NCBI RefSeq assembly: GCF_001940455.1
Contig: NZ_MKQR01000007.1
Coordinates: 209,378-273,377 of the forward strand
Length of the DNA: 64,000 nucleotides
DNA from: Actinokineospora bangkokensis
GTDB taxonomy: Bacteria; Actinomycetota; Actinomycetes; Mycobacteriales; Pseudonocardiaceae
Direction: 5' to 3'
A model generated the notes under the pieces. That model saw nothing but the letters and a program-made list of their open reading frames with translations. It was not told where the DNA came from and searched no databases. The position numbers and the translations under genes were made by a program. Each line of letters opens with the position of its first letter. Positions within the stretch are counted from its first letter, which is position 1. Shown here piece after piece: positions 9,664-20,770 of the stretch.

Positions 9664-12600
9664 ATGATCTTCTCCGCACTGCCGCGCACCCAAGGCCTCT
9701 ACGACCCGGCGCAGGAGCGCGACGCGTGCGGTGTCGCGATGGTCGCCGACATCAAGGGCAGGCGCTCGCACGGCATCGTCACCGACGCGCTGACCGCCCT
9801 GGCCAACCTGGAGCACCGCGGCGCCGCGGGCGCCGAGCCGACCAGCGGCGACGGCGCGGGCATCCTGATCCAGCTGCCGGACGCGCTGCTGCGCGCCGAG
9901 GTCGGCTTCGCGCTGCCCGAGCCCGGCGCCGACGGCGCCCTGGCCTACGCCACCGGCCTGGCCTTCCTGCCCGCCGACGCCGACGAGCGCGCCAAGGCCG
10001 TCGCCCTGGTCGAGCGCGTGGCCGCCGAGGAGGACCTGGTCCTGCTCGGCTGGCGGGAGGTGCCGGTGGCCCCGGACGCCGCCGACGTGGGCCCCACCGC
10101 CCGCTCGGTGATGCCGCACTTCGCCATGCCGTTCCTGGTCGCCGCCCAGCCCGGCCAGGACGGCGGCCCGGTCGCGGGCGTCGCCCTGGACCGGCTGGCC
10201 TTCTGCCTGCGCAAGCGGGTCGAGCGCGAGTCGGCCGCCGCGGGCTGCGGCACCTACTTCCCGTCGCTGTCCTCGCGCACGATCGTCTACAAGGGAATGC
10301 TGACCACCGCGCAGGTGCCCGCGTTCTTCCCCGACCTCACCGACCAGCGGCTCACCAGCGCCATCGCCCTGGTGCACTCGCGCTTCTCCACCAACACCTT
10401 CCCGTCCTGGCCGCTGGCGCACCCGTTCCGCTACGTCGCGCACAACGGCGAGATCAACACCGTGCGCGGCAACCGGAACCGGATGCGCGCCCGCGAGGCG
10501 CTGCTGGCCTCGGAGCTGATCCCGGGCGAGCTGAGCAGGCTCTTCCCGATCGTCGACCCGTCCGGTTCGGACTCCGCCAGCTTCGACGAGGTGCTGGAGC
10601 TGCTGCACCTGGGCGGGCGCAGCCTGCCGCACGCGGTGCTGATGATGGTCCCCGAGGCGTGGGAGAACCACCGCGCCATGGACCCGCGCAGGCGGGCCTT
10701 CTACCAGTTCCACGCCAGCCTGATGGAGCCGTGGGACGGCCCGGCGTGCGTCACCTTCACCGACGGCACCCTCGTCGGCGCCGTGCTCGACCGCAACGGC
10801 CTGCGCCCGGCGCGCTGGTGGCGGCTGGCCGACGACCGGGTGGTGCTGGCCAGCGAGACCGGCGTGCTCGACGTCGCCCCCGACCAGGTGGTCGCCAAGG
10901 GCAGGCTGCGGCCCGGCCGGATGTTCCTGGTGGACACCGCGGGCGGCAGGCTCGTCGACGACGACGAGGTCAAGACCGCGCTGGCCCACCAGCACCCCTA
11001 CGACCAGTGGCTGCACGCGGGCCTGCTCAAGTTCTCCGACCTGCCCGACCGCGAGCACGTCGTGCAGACCCACGAGTCGGTGCTCCGCCGCCAGCTCACC
11101 TTCGGCTACACCGAGGAGGAGCTCAAGGTCCTGCTGGCCCCGATGGCGGTCACCGGCGCCGAGCCGATCGGGTCGATGGGCACCGACACCCCGCCCGCGG
11201 TGCTCTCCCAGCGCTCGCGGCTGCTCTACGAGTACTTCAAGCAGAACTTCGCCCAGGTGACCAACCCGCCGCTGGACGCCATCCGCGAGGAGGTCGTCAC
11301 CTCGGTGCGGCGCATCATGGGCCCGGAGCAGAACCTGCTCGACCCCGGCCCGGCGTCCTGCCGCCACATCCAGCTGTCCTACCCGGTGGTGGACAACGAC
11401 GAGCTGGCCAAGCTCATCCACGTCAACGACGACGGCGACCTGCCCGGGTTCGCCTGCACCGTCCTCAGTGGCCTGTTCGAGGCCGACGGCGGCGGGCCCG
11501 CGCTGGCCGCGGCGATCGAGCGGGTGCGCCGGGAGGCCTCCGAGGCCATCGCCGCGGGCGCGCGCACCCTGGTGCTCTCCGACCGCGACTCCGACCACCG
11601 GATGGCGCCGATCCCGTCGCTGCTGCTGGTCTCCGCGGTGCACCACCACCTGGTGCGCACCAAGGAGCGGCTGCGGGTCGCGCTGGTCGCCGAGACCGGC
11701 GACGCCCGCGAGGTGCACCACGTGGCGCTGCTGCTGGGCTACGGCGCGGCGGCGGTGAACCCGTACCTGGCGTTCGAGACGATCGAGGACCTCATCGCCC
11801 AGGGCACCATCACCGGCACCGAGCGGCACAAGGCGGTCCGCAACTACGTGCAGGCGCTGGTCAAGGGCGTCCTGAAGATCATGTCCAAGATGGGCATCTC
11901 CACCGTCGGCGCCTACACCGGCGCCCAGGTCTTCGAGAGCTTCGGGCTGGCCCAGGACGTGCTCGACGAGTACTTCACCGGCACCAGCTCCAAGCTCGGC
12001 GGCGTGGGCCTCGACGTCATCGCCGCCGAGGCCGCCGCCCGGCACCGCCGCGCCCACCCGGACAACCCCACCGAGCGGGTGCACCGGCGGCTGGAGGTCG
12101 GCGGCGAGTACGCCTACCGCCGCGAGGGCGAGCTGCACCTGTTCACCCCGGAGACGGTGTTCCTGCTCCAGCACGCCACCAGGACCGGCCGCGCGGACGT
12201 GTACCGGCAGTACACCGCCGAGGTCGAGCGGCTCAACCGCGAGGGCGGCGCGCTGCGCGGCATGTTCGCCCTGCGCACCGGGCAGCGCCCGCCGATCCCG
12301 CTGGACGAGGTCGAGCCGGTGGAGGCGATCCTCACCCGGTTCAACACCGGCGCGATGTCCTACGGGTCGATCTCGGCCGAGGCGCACGAGGTGCTGGCGA
12401 TCGCGATGAACGAGATCGGCGGCCGCTCCAACACCGGCGAGGGCGGCGAGGACCCCGAGCGCCTGCACGACCCCCGGCGCCGGTCGGCCATCAAGCAGGT
12501 CGCCTCCGGCCGCTTCGGCGTGACCTCGGAGTACCTGGTCAACGCCGACGACATCCAGATCAAGATGGCCCAGGGCGCCAAGCCCGGCGAGGGCGGGCAA

Positions 12601-14235
12601 CTGCCGCCGAACAAGGTCTACCCGTGGATCGCCCGCACCCGGCACTCCACCGCGGGCGTCGGGCTGATCTCCCCGCCGCCGCACCACGACATCTACTCCA
12701 TCGAGGACCTCGCCCAGCTCATCCACGACCTCAAGAACGCCAACGAGCACGCCCGCGTGCACGTGAAGCTGGTGTCGGAGCTGGGGGTGGGCACGGTCGC
12801 GGCGGGGGTGTCCAAGGCGCACGCCGACGTGGTGCTCATCTCCGGGCACGACGGCGGCACCGGCGCCTCCCCGATGAACTCGCTCAAGCACGCGGGCACG
12901 CCCTGGGAGGTCGGCCTGGCCGAGACCCAGCAGACGCTGGTGCTCAACGGCCTGCGCGACCGGATCACCGTCCAGGTCGACGGCGCGCTCAAGACCGGGC
13001 GCGACGTGGTGGTCGCCGCCCTGCTGGGCGCCGAGGAGTACGGCTTCGCCACCGCGCCGCTCATCGTCGAGGGCTGCGTGATGATGCGGGTGTGCCACCT
13101 CGACACCTGCCCGGTCGGCGTCGCGACGCAGAACCCGGTGCTGCGCAAGCGGTTCACCGGCCAGGCCGAGCACGTGGTCAACTACTTCCGGTTCGTCGCC
13201 GAGGAGGTCCGCGAGCTGCTGGCCGGGCTGGGCTTCCGCACCCTCGACGACGCCATCGGCCACGCCGAGCTGCTCGACACCGACGCCGCCGCGGCGCACT
13301 GGAAGGCCCAGGGCCTCGACCTGTCCCCGGTGTTCGCGGTGCCCGACAACCCCTACGGCGGGGCGCGGCGGCGCGTGCGCGCCCAGGACCACGGGCTCGC
13401 CGAGGCGCTGGACCGCACCATCGTCGCGCTCGCGGAGGCGGCGCTGGAGGACGCGCACCCGGTGCGGCTGGAGCTCCCGGTGCGCAACGTCAACCGCACG
13501 GTGGGCACGCTGCTCGGCTCCGAGGTCACCCGCCGCTTCGGCAGCGAGGGGCTGCCGCCGGGCACCATCCACCTCACCCTGACCGGGTCGGCGGGGCAGT
13601 CGCTGGGCGCGTTCCTGCCGCAGGGCGTCACCATCGAGATGGTCGGTGACGCCAACGACTACGTCGGCAAGGGCCTCTCCGGCGGCACCATCGTCGTGCG
13701 GCCCGACCCGGCGGCCCGCTTCGCCGCGGAGAAGCAGGTCATCGCGGGCAACGTCATCGGCTACGGCGCCACCTCGGGCGGGATCTACCTGCGCGGCCAG
13801 GTGGGGGAGCGGTTCGGGGTGCGCAACTCCGGCGCGGTCATCGTCGCCGAGGGGGTGGGCGACCACGCCTTCGAGTACATGACCGGCGGCCGCGCGGTGG
13901 TGCTCGGGCCCACCGGCCGCAACCTCGCCGCGGGCATGTCCGGCGGCATCGCCTACGTGCTCGACCTGGACCCCAAGCGGGTCAACACCGACATGGTGGA
14001 GCTCCAGGCGCCCACTGGCGACGACCTCAAGTGGCTGCGCGAGACCGTCCAGGCCCACCACGACCTCACCGGCTCCCCGGTCGCCGCCTCGCTGCTGGGC
14101 GACTGGACCCGGCGGGCGGCGGGCTTCGCCAAGGTCATGCCGCGCGACTACCAGCGCGTCCTGGAGGCGATGCGCCTCGCCCGCGCCGAAGGCCGCGACG
14201 TCGACACCGCCGTCATGGAGGCCTCCCGTGGCTGA
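9664..14235 (+). CDS. gltB: Glutamate synthase (NADPH/ferredoxin type) large subunit
   Basis: The 1523-aa large subunit combines glutaminase and synthase sites to form two glutamates from glutamine and 2-oxoglutarate. The ATG is preceded by AAGGAGG at about 9650. A ~21-residue propeptide precedes the presumptive catalytic Cys22 (ERDACGVAM). Class-II amidotransferase features include [37 protein letters not shown] and HNGEINT. The FMN domain has [33 protein letters not shown] and [11 protein letters not shown], and the 3Fe-4S cluster ligands are in CHLDTCPVG. The C-terminal GXGXG helix domain ([14 protein letters not shown]) closes the protein. The stop lies inside a GTGGCTGA octamer that also begins the repeat array; gltD follows about 260 bp later. 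Confidence 0.97.
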   Translation: MIFSALPRTQGLYDPAQERDACGVAMVADIKGRRSHGIVTDALTALANLEHRGAAGAEPTSGDGAGILIQLPDALLRAEVGFALPEPGADGALAYATGLAFLPADADERAKAVALVERVAAEEDLVLLGWREVPVAPDAADVGPTARSVMPHFAMPFLVAAQPGQDGGPVAGVALDRLAFCLRKRVERESAAAGCGTYFPSLSSRTIVYKGMLTTAQVPAFFPDLTDQRLTSAIALVHSRFSTNTFPSWPLAHPFRYVAHNGEINTVRGNRNRMRAREALLASELIPGELSRLFPIVDPSGSDSASFDEVLELLHLGGRSLPHAVLMMVPEAWENHRAMDPRRRAFYQFHASLMEPWDGPACVTFTDGTLVGAVLDRNGLRPARWWRLADDRVVLASETGVLDVAPDQVVAKGRLRPGRMFLVDTAGGRLVDDDEVKTALAHQHPYDQWLHAGLLKFSDLPDREHVVQTHESVLRRQLTFGYTEEELKVLLAPMAVTGAEPIGSMGTDTPPAVLSQRSRLLYEYFKQNFAQVTNPPLDAIREEVVTSVRRIMGPEQNLLDPGPASCRHIQLSYPVVDNDELAKLIHVNDDGDLPGFACTVLSGLFEADGGGPALAAAIERVRREASEAIAAGARTLVLSDRDSDHRMAPIPSLLLVSAVHHHLVRTKERLRVALVAETGDAREVHHVALLLGYGAAAVNPYLAFETIEDLIAQGTITGTERHKAVRNYVQALVKGVLKIMSKMGISTVGAYTGAQVFESFGLAQDVLDEYFTGTSSKLGGVGLDVIAAEAAARHRRAHPDNPTERVHRRLEVGGEYAYRREGELHLFTPETVFLLQHATRTGRADVYRQYTAEVERLNREGGALRGMFALRTGQRPPIPLDEVEPVEAILTRFNTGAMSYGSISAEAHEVLAIAMNEIGGRSNTGEGGEDPERLHDPRRRSAIKQVASGRFGVTSEYLVNADDIQIKMAQGAKPGEGGQLPPNKVYPWIARTRHSTAGVGLISPPPHHDIYSIEDLAQLIHDLKNANEHARVHVKLVSELGVGTVAAGVSKAHADVVLISGHDGGTGASPMNSLKHAGTPWEVGLAETQQTLVLNGLRDRITVQVDGALKTGRDVVVAALLGAEEYGFATAPLIVEGCVMMRVCHLDTCPVGVATQNPVLRKRFTGQAEHVVNYFRFVAEEVRELLAGLGFRTLDDAIGHAELLDTDAAAAHWKAQGLDLSPVFAVPDNPYGGARRRVRAQDHGLAEALDRTIVALAEAALEDAHPVRLELPVRNVNRTVGTLLGSEVTRRFGSEGLPPGTIHLTLTGSAGQSLGAFLPQGVTIEMVGDANDYVGKGLSGGTIVVRPDPAARFAAEKQVIAGNVIGYGATSGGIYLRGQVGERFGVRNSGAVIVAEGVGDHAFEYMTGGRAVVLGPTGRNLAAGMSGGIAYVLDLDPKRVNTDMVELQAPTGDDLKWLRETVQAHHDLTGSPVAASLLGDWTRRAAGFAKVMPRDYQRVLEAMRLARAEGRDVDTAVMEASRG

Positions 14236-14506
14236 GCGGTGTTTGATTTCTCCCGCCACCCGCCCCCTCGTCCCCGCCCGGCATCGTCCCCGGCTCGCGG
14301 GGGACGGGTTCGCCTTGCGTCGTTCTGCGGTTGAGCGGTATTTGATTTCTCCCGCCACCCGCCCCCTCGTCCCCGCCCGGCACCGTCCCCGGCTCGCGGG
14401 GGACGGGTTCGCCTTGCGTCGTTCTGCGGTTGAGCGGTGTTCGACCTCTCCCGCTGCCCGTCTGCTCGTCCCCGCCTGTCCCGCACCGGAGGTGTCCTGT
14501 GGCTGA
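14228..14506 (+). repeat. 99-bp tandem repeat array inserted between gltB and gltD, flanked by 8-bp direct repeats
   Basis: Two nearly identical 99-bp units begin at TGAG 14233 and 14332, and a diverged partial third copy begins at 14431. Each complete unit contains a hairpin (CCGTCCCC loop GGGGACGG; one end pair weaker in unit 1). The octamer GTGGCTGA occurs at 14228-14235, spanning the gltB stop, and again at 14499-14506, spanning the gltD start, so the ~271-bp insert looks like it duplicated an ancestral gltB/gltD overlap. Because 99 is a multiple of three, a 92-codon frame (GTG 14228 to TGA 14506) runs through the array and overlaps both genes. This resembles mycobacterial MIRU elements, but the comparison is inference. 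Confidence 0.85.
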
Positions 14507-16019
14507 CCCGAACGGCTTCCTGAAGGTGCCCAGGGCCGACGCGGCCAAGCGGCCGGTGGACGAGCGGGTGGGGGACTGGGGCGAGGTCTACGCCGAGCTC
14601 GAACCCGCGGTGCGCGACGGGCAGGTGCGCGAGCAGGCGACCCGGTGCATGGACTGCGGCATCCCGTTCTGCCACAGCGGTACCGCGGGCTGCCCGCTGG
14701 GCAACCTCATCCCGGAGTGGAATGACCTGGTGCGCCGCGGCGACTGGTCGCTGGCGGCCGAGCGGCTGCACGCCACCAACAACTTCCCCGAGTTCACCGG
14801 GAAGCTGTGCCCGGCGCCGTGCGAGGCGGCGTGCGTGCTGTCGATCAGCCCCGACTCCGGCGGCCCGGTCACCATCAAGCGGGTCGAGAGCACCATCGCG
14901 GACGTGTCCTGGGAGCGCGGCTACGCCCAACCGGTCAGCCCCGGGGTGGCCACCGGCCGCACGGTCGCGGTCGTCGGCTCCGGGCCCGCGGGCCTGGCCG
15001 CGGCCCAGCAGCTGACCAGGGCGGGCCACGAGGTCACCGTCTACGAGCGCGACGACCGGCTGGGCGGGCTGCTGCGCTACGGCATCCCCGAGTTCAAGAT
15101 GGAGAAGAAGGTCCTCGACCGCAGGCTGGCCCAGCTGCGCGCCGAGGGCACCCGGTTCGTCACCGGCTGCGAGGTCGGCGGCACCGGCCCGGGCAGCCTG
15201 TCGGTGGCGGACCTGCGCGCCCGCCACGACGCCGTGGTGCTCGCCGTGGGCGCCCTGCGCGGGCGCGACGCGCCGGAGGTGCCCGGCCGCGAGCTGCGCG
15301 GGGTGCACCTGGCGATGGAGCACCTGGTGCCCGCCAACCGCCAGTGCGAGGGCGACGAGCCCACCCCGGTCGACGCCGCGGGCAAGCACGTGCTGGTGAT
15401 CGGCGGCGGCGACACCGGCGCCGACTGCTACGGCACCGCCGTGCGGCAGGGCGCCGCCTCCGTCACCCAGCTCGACCAGTACCCGCAGCCGCCGGAGGCC
15501 CGCGACAGCGGCCGCTCGCCGTGGCCGGTGTGGCCGGTGGTGCTGCGCACCTACCCCGCGCACGAGGAGGGCGGTGAGCGGCAGTTCGCCGTCGCCGTCG
15601 AGCGCTTCGTCGGTGACGAGGACGGCAACGTGCGCGCCGCCGTGCTGCGCGAGGTCACCGTCAGCCGCGACCCGCAGACCGGTGCCCGCCAGGTGGTGCC
15701 GGTCGACGAGCAGGGCCGCGAGGTGCCCGCCGACCTGGTGCTGCTGGCGATCGGGTTCGAGGGCGTCGAGCACATGCCCCTGCTCGGCGACCTCGGCTTG
15801 GAGCTGACCAGGCGCGGCACGCTGTCCTGCGGCCCCGACTGGCAGACCACCACCCCGGGCGTGTTCGTCTGCGGCGACGCCCACCGGGGCGCCTCCCTGG
15901 TGGTGTGGGCGATCGCGGAGGGGCGCTCGGTGGCGCACGCCGTGGACGCGCACCTGATGGGCCACTCGCAGCTGCCCTCGCCGGTGCACCCCACCGCGCT
16001 GCCGCTCGCCGCCGTCTGA
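14499..16019 (+). CDS. gltD: Glutamate synthase small subunit
   Basis: The 506-aa small subunit passes electrons from NADPH via FAD and two 4Fe-4S clusters to GltB. GTG 14499 follows a GGAGG at 14488-14492. The N-terminal cluster cysteines are in RCMDCGIPFCHSGTAGCPLGNLIPEWN and LCPAPCEAACVLS. The FAD dinucleotide-binding motif is VAVVGSGPAGLAAAQQL and the NADPH motif is VLVIGGGDTGADC. The C-terminus has GVFVCGDAHRGASLVVWAIAEGR. Length and motifs are those of the family. Expression probably depends on reading through the repeat array from gltB, as no clear promoter is visible in the gap. Confidence 0.96.
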   Translation: MADPNGFLKVPRADAAKRPVDERVGDWGEVYAELEPAVRDGQVREQATRCMDCGIPFCHSGTAGCPLGNLIPEWNDLVRRGDWSLAAERLHATNNFPEFTGKLCPAPCEAACVLSISPDSGGPVTIKRVESTIADVSWERGYAQPVSPGVATGRTVAVVGSGPAGLAAAQQLTRAGHEVTVYERDDRLGGLLRYGIPEFKMEKKVLDRRLAQLRAEGTRFVTGCEVGGTGPGSLSVADLRARHDAVVLAVGALRGRDAPEVPGRELRGVHLAMEHLVPANRQCEGDEPTPVDAAGKHVLVIGGGDTGADCYGTAVRQGAASVTQLDQYPQPPEARDSGRSPWPVWPVVLRTYPAHEEGGERQFAVAVERFVGDEDGNVRAAVLREVTVSRDPQTGARQVVPVDEQGREVPADLVLLAIGFEGVEHMPLLGDLGLELTRRGTLSCGPDWQTTTPGVFVCGDAHRGASLVVWAIAEGRSVAHAVDAHLMGHSQLPSPVHPTALPLAAV

Positions 16020-16062
16020 CCGGCAAGATCCGTTCCGACCTGCCGGGGGCGGGCTCGCGCGC

Positions 16063-16068
16063 CAGAAT
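16063..16068 (+). promoter_or_regulatory. Candidate leaderless -10 element of the DUF3558 lipoprotein gene
   Basis: CAGAAT is one base from the strong actinobacterial -10 TAGAAT. GTG 16075 lies six bases after it, a spacing compatible with a leaderless transcript. No -35 is obvious. The assignment is weaker than for the TANNNT cases elsewhere in the window. Confidence 0.25.
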
Positions 16069-16074
16069 GTCGGC

Positions 16075-16593
16075 GTGCAGCCAGCCCCCGCGGTCGTCGC
16101 CGCCCTCCTGCTCCTGCTGTCCGCTTGCGGCTCCGCGCCGGACGACGCCCGCGCCACGGCGGCCCCGGCCGACCCCGCCGCCCCGTCGGTGTCGGCCCCG
16201 GCGCCCACCCAGCCCGGTCCGGTGCACGAGCTGACCGCGGCGCCCGACCCGTGCACGCTGCTCACCCCGGCGCAGCTCGCCCCCGTCCTGGGCACCACCC
16301 CCGCCGAGCCCACCCCGCAGACCGGGGACGGGCAGCGGGCGTGCGCCTGGGGCGACGGGGAGTTCCACGGCGTGCAGCTGTCGATGACCGAGGAGGGGCC
16401 CGCGCAGGGCCGGGCCGTCGACGTCGGCGGGCGGCCCGGGGTGGTCGAGCAGCAGGACGAGTACATGTGCCAGGTGCAGGTGCACACCGGCGGCCTGGCG
16501 GTGAGCACCAGGGCGATCGCCTCCGGCGGCGCGGAGCTGTGCCGACACGCCGCCACCGAGCTGGACGCCGCCTTGGACACCGCCGGGTGGTGA
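16075..16593 (+). CDS. DUF3558 family lipoprotein
   Basis: A 172-aa lipoprotein. The signal peptide is short (MQPAPAVVAALLLLLSAC) with a lipobox LSAC at about residue 18. A Pro/Ala-rich linker follows to residue ~55, then a compact domain beginning DPCTLLTPAQLAPVLG, with RACAWGDGEFHGVQLSM and MCQVQVHTGG. These cysteines and the 'DPC.LL...' opening are typical of DUF3558 proteins, which are abundant in Pseudonocardiales and have no settled function. It is probably anchored to the outer face of the membrane by Lgt/Lsp. It sits alone between gltD and an aminotransferase gene. Confidence 0.82.
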   Translation: MQPAPAVVAALLLLLSACGSAPDDARATAAPADPAAPSVSAPAPTQPGPVHELTAAPDPCTLLTPAQLAPVLGTTPAEPTPQTGDGQRACAWGDGEFHGVQLSMTEEGPAQGRAVDVGGRPGVVEQQDEYMCQVQVHTGGLAVSTRAIASGGAELCRHAATELDAALDTAGW

Positions 16594-16611
16594 CGTGAGA
16601 GAGTGGCGCCG

Positions 16612-17409
16612 ATGAGCACGGAACTCTCCGCCACCCCCACCGCGGCGACGGGCGGCCTGCCGCTGGGCACCACCGGGTACGGCCACTACACGACCATGCG
16701 CGTCGAGGCGGGCCGCGTCCGCGGCCTGGCCCGCCACCTGGAGCGGCTGGACCGCGACTGCTGGGTCGTGTTCGGGCAGGGCCTGCCCGAGGACGACGTG
16801 CGCGCGGCCGTGCGCCGCGCCATCGAGGGCGCCACCGGCGCGGTGGCGGTGCGGGTCACCGTCGTCGCCGCGGACCTGGTGCCGCGCGCCCCGGAGGCCG
16901 CCGCCACCCCGCAGGTGCTGGTCGACGTCTCGCCGGTGCCCGAGCGCGCGGCCGGGCCGCTGCGCGTGCGCACCGCCGGCTACCAGCGCGACCTGCCGCA
17001 GGTGAAGCACGTCGGCACCTTCGGGCTGTTCTACCAGCGGCGGCTGGCGCGCCTGGCCGGGTTCGACGACGTGCTGTTCGAGAACCGCGACGGCCACATC
17101 AGCGAGGGCGCCACCTGGAACGTCGGCTTCGCCACCGCCGACGGGACCGTCGTGTGGCCGAGCGCGCCGGTGCTGCCCGGGGTGTCGATGGGGTTGGTCC
17201 AGAGCGGGATGTCGCGCGCGGGCCGGGCGTTCGAGGTGCGGCCGGTGCGCACTGAGGAGCTGGGGGACTTCGCGGCCGCCTTCGCCACCAACGCCCTCGA
17301 ACCGGTGCGGATGATCGGTGCCGTGGACGAGGTCAGCTACGAGCCGGACGAGGACTTGGCGGCGGCGCTGCTGCGCTGGCACGACTCGACCGCCGCGGAG
17401 CGGGTGTGA
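16612..17409 (+). CDS. Class IV (branched-chain/4-amino-4-deoxychorismate lyase-like) aminotransferase family protein
   Basis: A 265-aa fold-type IV PLP protein. ATG 16612 follows GAGAGAG at about 16597. The predicted PLP lysine is in LPQVKHVGTFG and the conserved glutamate in ISEGATWNVGF, with PVLPGVSMGLVQ matching the 'LPGVTR' position. The N-terminal GYGHYTTMRVEAGRVRGLARHLERLDRD resembles ADC lyase and D-amino acid transaminase relatives. Whether it is a transaminase or a lyase cannot be decided. Its end overlaps the next gene (GTGTGA), so the two are translated together. Confidence 0.85.
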   Translation: MSTELSATPTAATGGLPLGTTGYGHYTTMRVEAGRVRGLARHLERLDRDCWVVFGQGLPEDDVRAAVRRAIEGATGAVAVRVTVVAADLVPRAPEAAATPQVLVDVSPVPERAAGPLRVRTAGYQRDLPQVKHVGTFGLFYQRRLARLAGFDDVLFENRDGHISEGATWNVGFATADGTVVWPSAPVLPGVSMGLVQSGMSRAGRAFEVRPVRTEELGDFAAAFATNALEPVRMIGAVDEVSYEPDEDLAAALLRWHDSTAAERV

Positions 17410-18074
17410 CCGCGGCGTTCACCGGGTTCGGGGAGTACGCCGTCGACTTCTACGACGGCCTGGTCGCCGACAACTCCAAGGCCTACTGGGACGCCCACCG
17501 GGCCACCTACGACAGCGACGTCCGGGCGCCGATGGAGGCCCTGCTGGCCGCGCTGGAGCCGGAGTTCGCCGACGGCGGCAAGCCCAAGGTGTTCCGCCCG
17601 TACCGCGACGTGCGCTTCGCCAAGGACAAGACGCCGTACAAGACCCACTGCGGTGGTGTCGTCGAGCACGGCAGGGGCGCCGGTGCCTACTACGCCGAGG
17701 TCGGCCCGGACGGGCTGCGCGTCGGCGGCGGCTGCTTCTACCTCCAGTCCGACCAGCTCGCCCGCTTCCGCACCGCGGTGGCCGAGGACATCCACGGCGA
17801 GCAGTTGCAGAAGCTGCTGACCACGCTGGAGGAGCAGGGCTGGCAGCTGCTGGGCGACAAGCTCAAGACCTCCCCGCGCGGGGTCGACAAGGACCACCCC
17901 CGCCTCGACCTGCTCAAGCACCGCAGCATCTACGCGGTCAAGGTGTGGGAGCCCGACGACGTGCTGCACGAGCCCGGCTGCCTGGACCGGGTGCGCACGG
18001 CGTGGCGGCAGCTGCGGCCGTTCAACGAGTGGGCCCGCGACCACGTCGGTGTGAGCGAGAAGCCGCGCCGCTGA
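17406..18074 (+). CDS. DUF2461 / TIGR02453 family protein
   Basis: A 222-aa soluble protein of unknown function. GTG 17406 overlaps the stop of the aminotransferase gene. Family hallmarks visible are FYDGLVADNSKAYWDAHRATY, the KVFRPYRDVRFAKDKTPYKTHCG block, YYAEVGPDGLRVGGG and SPRGVDKDHPRLDLLKHRS. The charge-rich RPYRDVRFxKDKxPYK motif is the strongest identifier. No catalytic role is established for the family. It seems to be the last gene of the unit, because a 136-bp gap with its own promoter-like element precedes pyk. Confidence 0.88.
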   Translation: MTAAFTGFGEYAVDFYDGLVADNSKAYWDAHRATYDSDVRAPMEALLAALEPEFADGGKPKVFRPYRDVRFAKDKTPYKTHCGGVVEHGRGAGAYYAEVGPDGLRVGGGCFYLQSDQLARFRTAVAEDIHGEQLQKLLTTLEEQGWQLLGDKLKTSPRGVDKDHPRLDLLKHRSIYAVKVWEPDDVLHEPGCLDRVRTAWRQLRPFNEWARDHVGVSEKPRR

Positions 18075-18196
18075 CCTGCGGCGCGACGACCGCGGGGGTG
18101 GGTCAGCCGGGGCAACGCGAGTGGAGCTCACTCGAACACCACCCTAATTTCTGCACCTACCGCCCGGTACATCGGGATCGGTCAAGCTGACCGGAC

Positions 18197-18202
18197 TACG
18201 CT
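18197..18202 (+). promoter_or_regulatory. Candidate leaderless -10 element of pyk
   Basis: TACGCT fits TANNNT and lies eight bases before GTG 18211. No Shine-Dalgarno sequence is present between them, which supports a leaderless start. The upstream gap includes an AT-richer stretch (CCCTAATTTCTGC, about 18141-18153) but no clear -35. A small stem CGAGTG/CACTCG (about 18118-18134) could be the tail of the preceding transcript. Confidence 0.4.
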
Positions 18203-18210
18203 GTCCCGGT

Positions 18211-19635
<1,425 letters not shown>

Positions 19636-19646
19636 GGCGTGTTCCC

Positions 19647-19705
19647 GGCGGGACCGGCGGTGATCGCGCCGTGGGCGTGGTCTCGTTGCCCAGCGCGGTC
19701 CCGCC
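19647..19705 (+). terminator. Possible long-loop hairpin after pyk
   Basis: GGCGGGACCG (19647-19656) and CGGTCCCGCC (19696-19705) are perfect 10-bp complementary arms separated by 39 bases, starting 12 bases after the pyk stop. There is no U-tract, as is usual in this lineage. The large loop makes the terminator call uncertain. Confidence 0.35.
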
Positions 19706-19708
19706 GTC

Positions 19709-19759
19709 GGTGTGATCTCGTTGTCGGTGTGATCTCGTCGTCTGCGGGATCTCGTTGTC
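19709..19759 (+). repeat. Three tandem 17-bp repeats between pyk and tesB
   Basis: Three head-to-tail 17-bp units occupy 19709-19725, 19726-19742 and 19743-19759. The first two are GGTGTGATCTCGTTGTC and GGTGTGATCTCGTCGTC; the third is TGCGGGATCTCGTTGTC. A further related GGTCTCGTTGCC lies at about 19678. The block lies just upstream of a TACGGT -10-like hexamer (19807-19812) for the thioesterase gene, so either slippage or a multi-site operator is possible. Confidence 0.8.
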
Positions 19760-19834
19760 GTACCGGGTCGCGGTGCGCGTGGCGGCCGGGCGTGGTGCCG
19801 GTCGGGTACGGTGCCGGGCGAGGAGAGGGTGAGG

Positions 19835-20770
19835 ATGACCGAAGCCGCCAGGATCGCCGCCGGTTCCGAGGTCCCCGCCGACGCGCCGCGCGCGGCCGAC
19901 GGGGTCCCGCACGGGCAGCCGGTGCTCGACCGGCTCGTCGCGCTGCTGGACCTGGAGCGGGTGGAGCAGGACATCTTCCGCGGCGTGAGCCCGAAGCACT
20001 CCCCGATCCGGGTGTTCGGCGGGCAGGTCGCCGGGCAGGCGCTGGTGGCCGCGGGCCGCACCGTCCCGGCCGAACGGTCGGTGCACTCGCTGCACGCCTA
20101 CTTCATCCGCCCCGGCGACCCGAGCGTGCCGATCGTGTACCAGGTGGACCGGGTGCGCGACGGGCGCTCGTTCACCACCCGCCGGGTGCTGGCGATCCAG
20201 CACGGCAAGCCGATCTTCTCGCTGTCGGCGTCGTTCCAGCTGCCCGAGGAGGGCGCCGAGCACGCCGAGGGGATGCCGGACGTGCCCGGCCCGGAGGGCC
20301 TGCCGTCCCAGGCGGACCTGGTGACCGACGAGCTGCGCGCGACCTTCGCCAACGTCACCACCCGGCCCCGGCCCATCGACATCCGCTACGTCACCGAGCC
20401 CGCCTGGGTGTCCCGGGCGAACGGGCCGCGGGAGGCGCGCAACCAGGTGTGGATGCGCGCCGACGGGGTGCTGCCGGACGACCCGCTGCTGCACGTGTGC
20501 GTGCTCGCCTACGCCTCGGACATGACGCTGCTGGACGCGGTGCTGGCCCGGCACGCGGTCTACTGGGGCACCGACGACGTGCGCGGCGCGAGCCTGGACC
20601 ACGCGATGTGGTTCCACCGCCCGTTCCGCGCCGACGAGTGGGTGCTCTACGACTGCGCCTCGCCCAGCGCGTCGAACGGGCGCGGGCTGGCCACCGGCCG
20701 GTTCTTCACCCGCGACGGCAGGCTCGTGGCCACCGTGGTCCAGGAGGGCCTGGTGCGCTTCCCCCGCTGA
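19835..20770 (+). CDS. tesB: Acyl-CoA thioesterase II (TesB family)
   Basis: A 311-aa double-hotdog thioesterase hydrolysing acyl-CoA to free fatty acid and CoA. ATG 19835 has AGGAGAGGG just upstream. Visible landmarks: FRGVSPKHSPIRVFGGQVAGQALVAA, the VHSLHAYFIRPGD strand-helix motif, RSFTTRRVLAIQHGKPIFSLSASFQ, and in the second hotdog YASDMTLLDAVL, SLDHAMWFHRPFRADEWVLYD and GRGLATGRFFTRDGRLVATVVQEG. The catalytic Asp/Thr/Gln triad of TesB fits the SLDHAMWFH and VVQEG segments. A 30-residue variable N-terminus precedes the domain. Confidence 0.93.
   Translation: MTEAARIAAGSEVPADAPRAADGVPHGQPVLDRLVALLDLERVEQDIFRGVSPKHSPIRVFGGQVAGQALVAAGRTVPAERSVHSLHAYFIRPGDPSVPIVYQVDRVRDGRSFTTRRVLAIQHGKPIFSLSASFQLPEEGAEHAEGMPDVPGPEGLPSQADLVTDELRATFANVTTRPRPIDIRYVTEPAWVSRANGPREARNQVWMRADGVLPDDPLLHVCVLAYASDMTLLDAVLARHAVYWGTDDVRGASLDHAMWFHRPFRADEWVLYDCASPSASNGRGLATGRFFTRDGRLVATVVQEGLVRFPR

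Noticed and set aside
9388-14358. 1656-codon open frame on the minus strand opposite gltB
   Set aside because: It mirrors gltB codon structure (high-GC antisense openness), has His/Gly/Val-rich composition unlike real proteins, and no domain or ribosome site.
14228-14506. CRISPR or prophage origin for the 99-bp array
   Set aside because: Units are contiguous without spacers, too long for CRISPR repeats, and no cas, integrase or phage gene is near.
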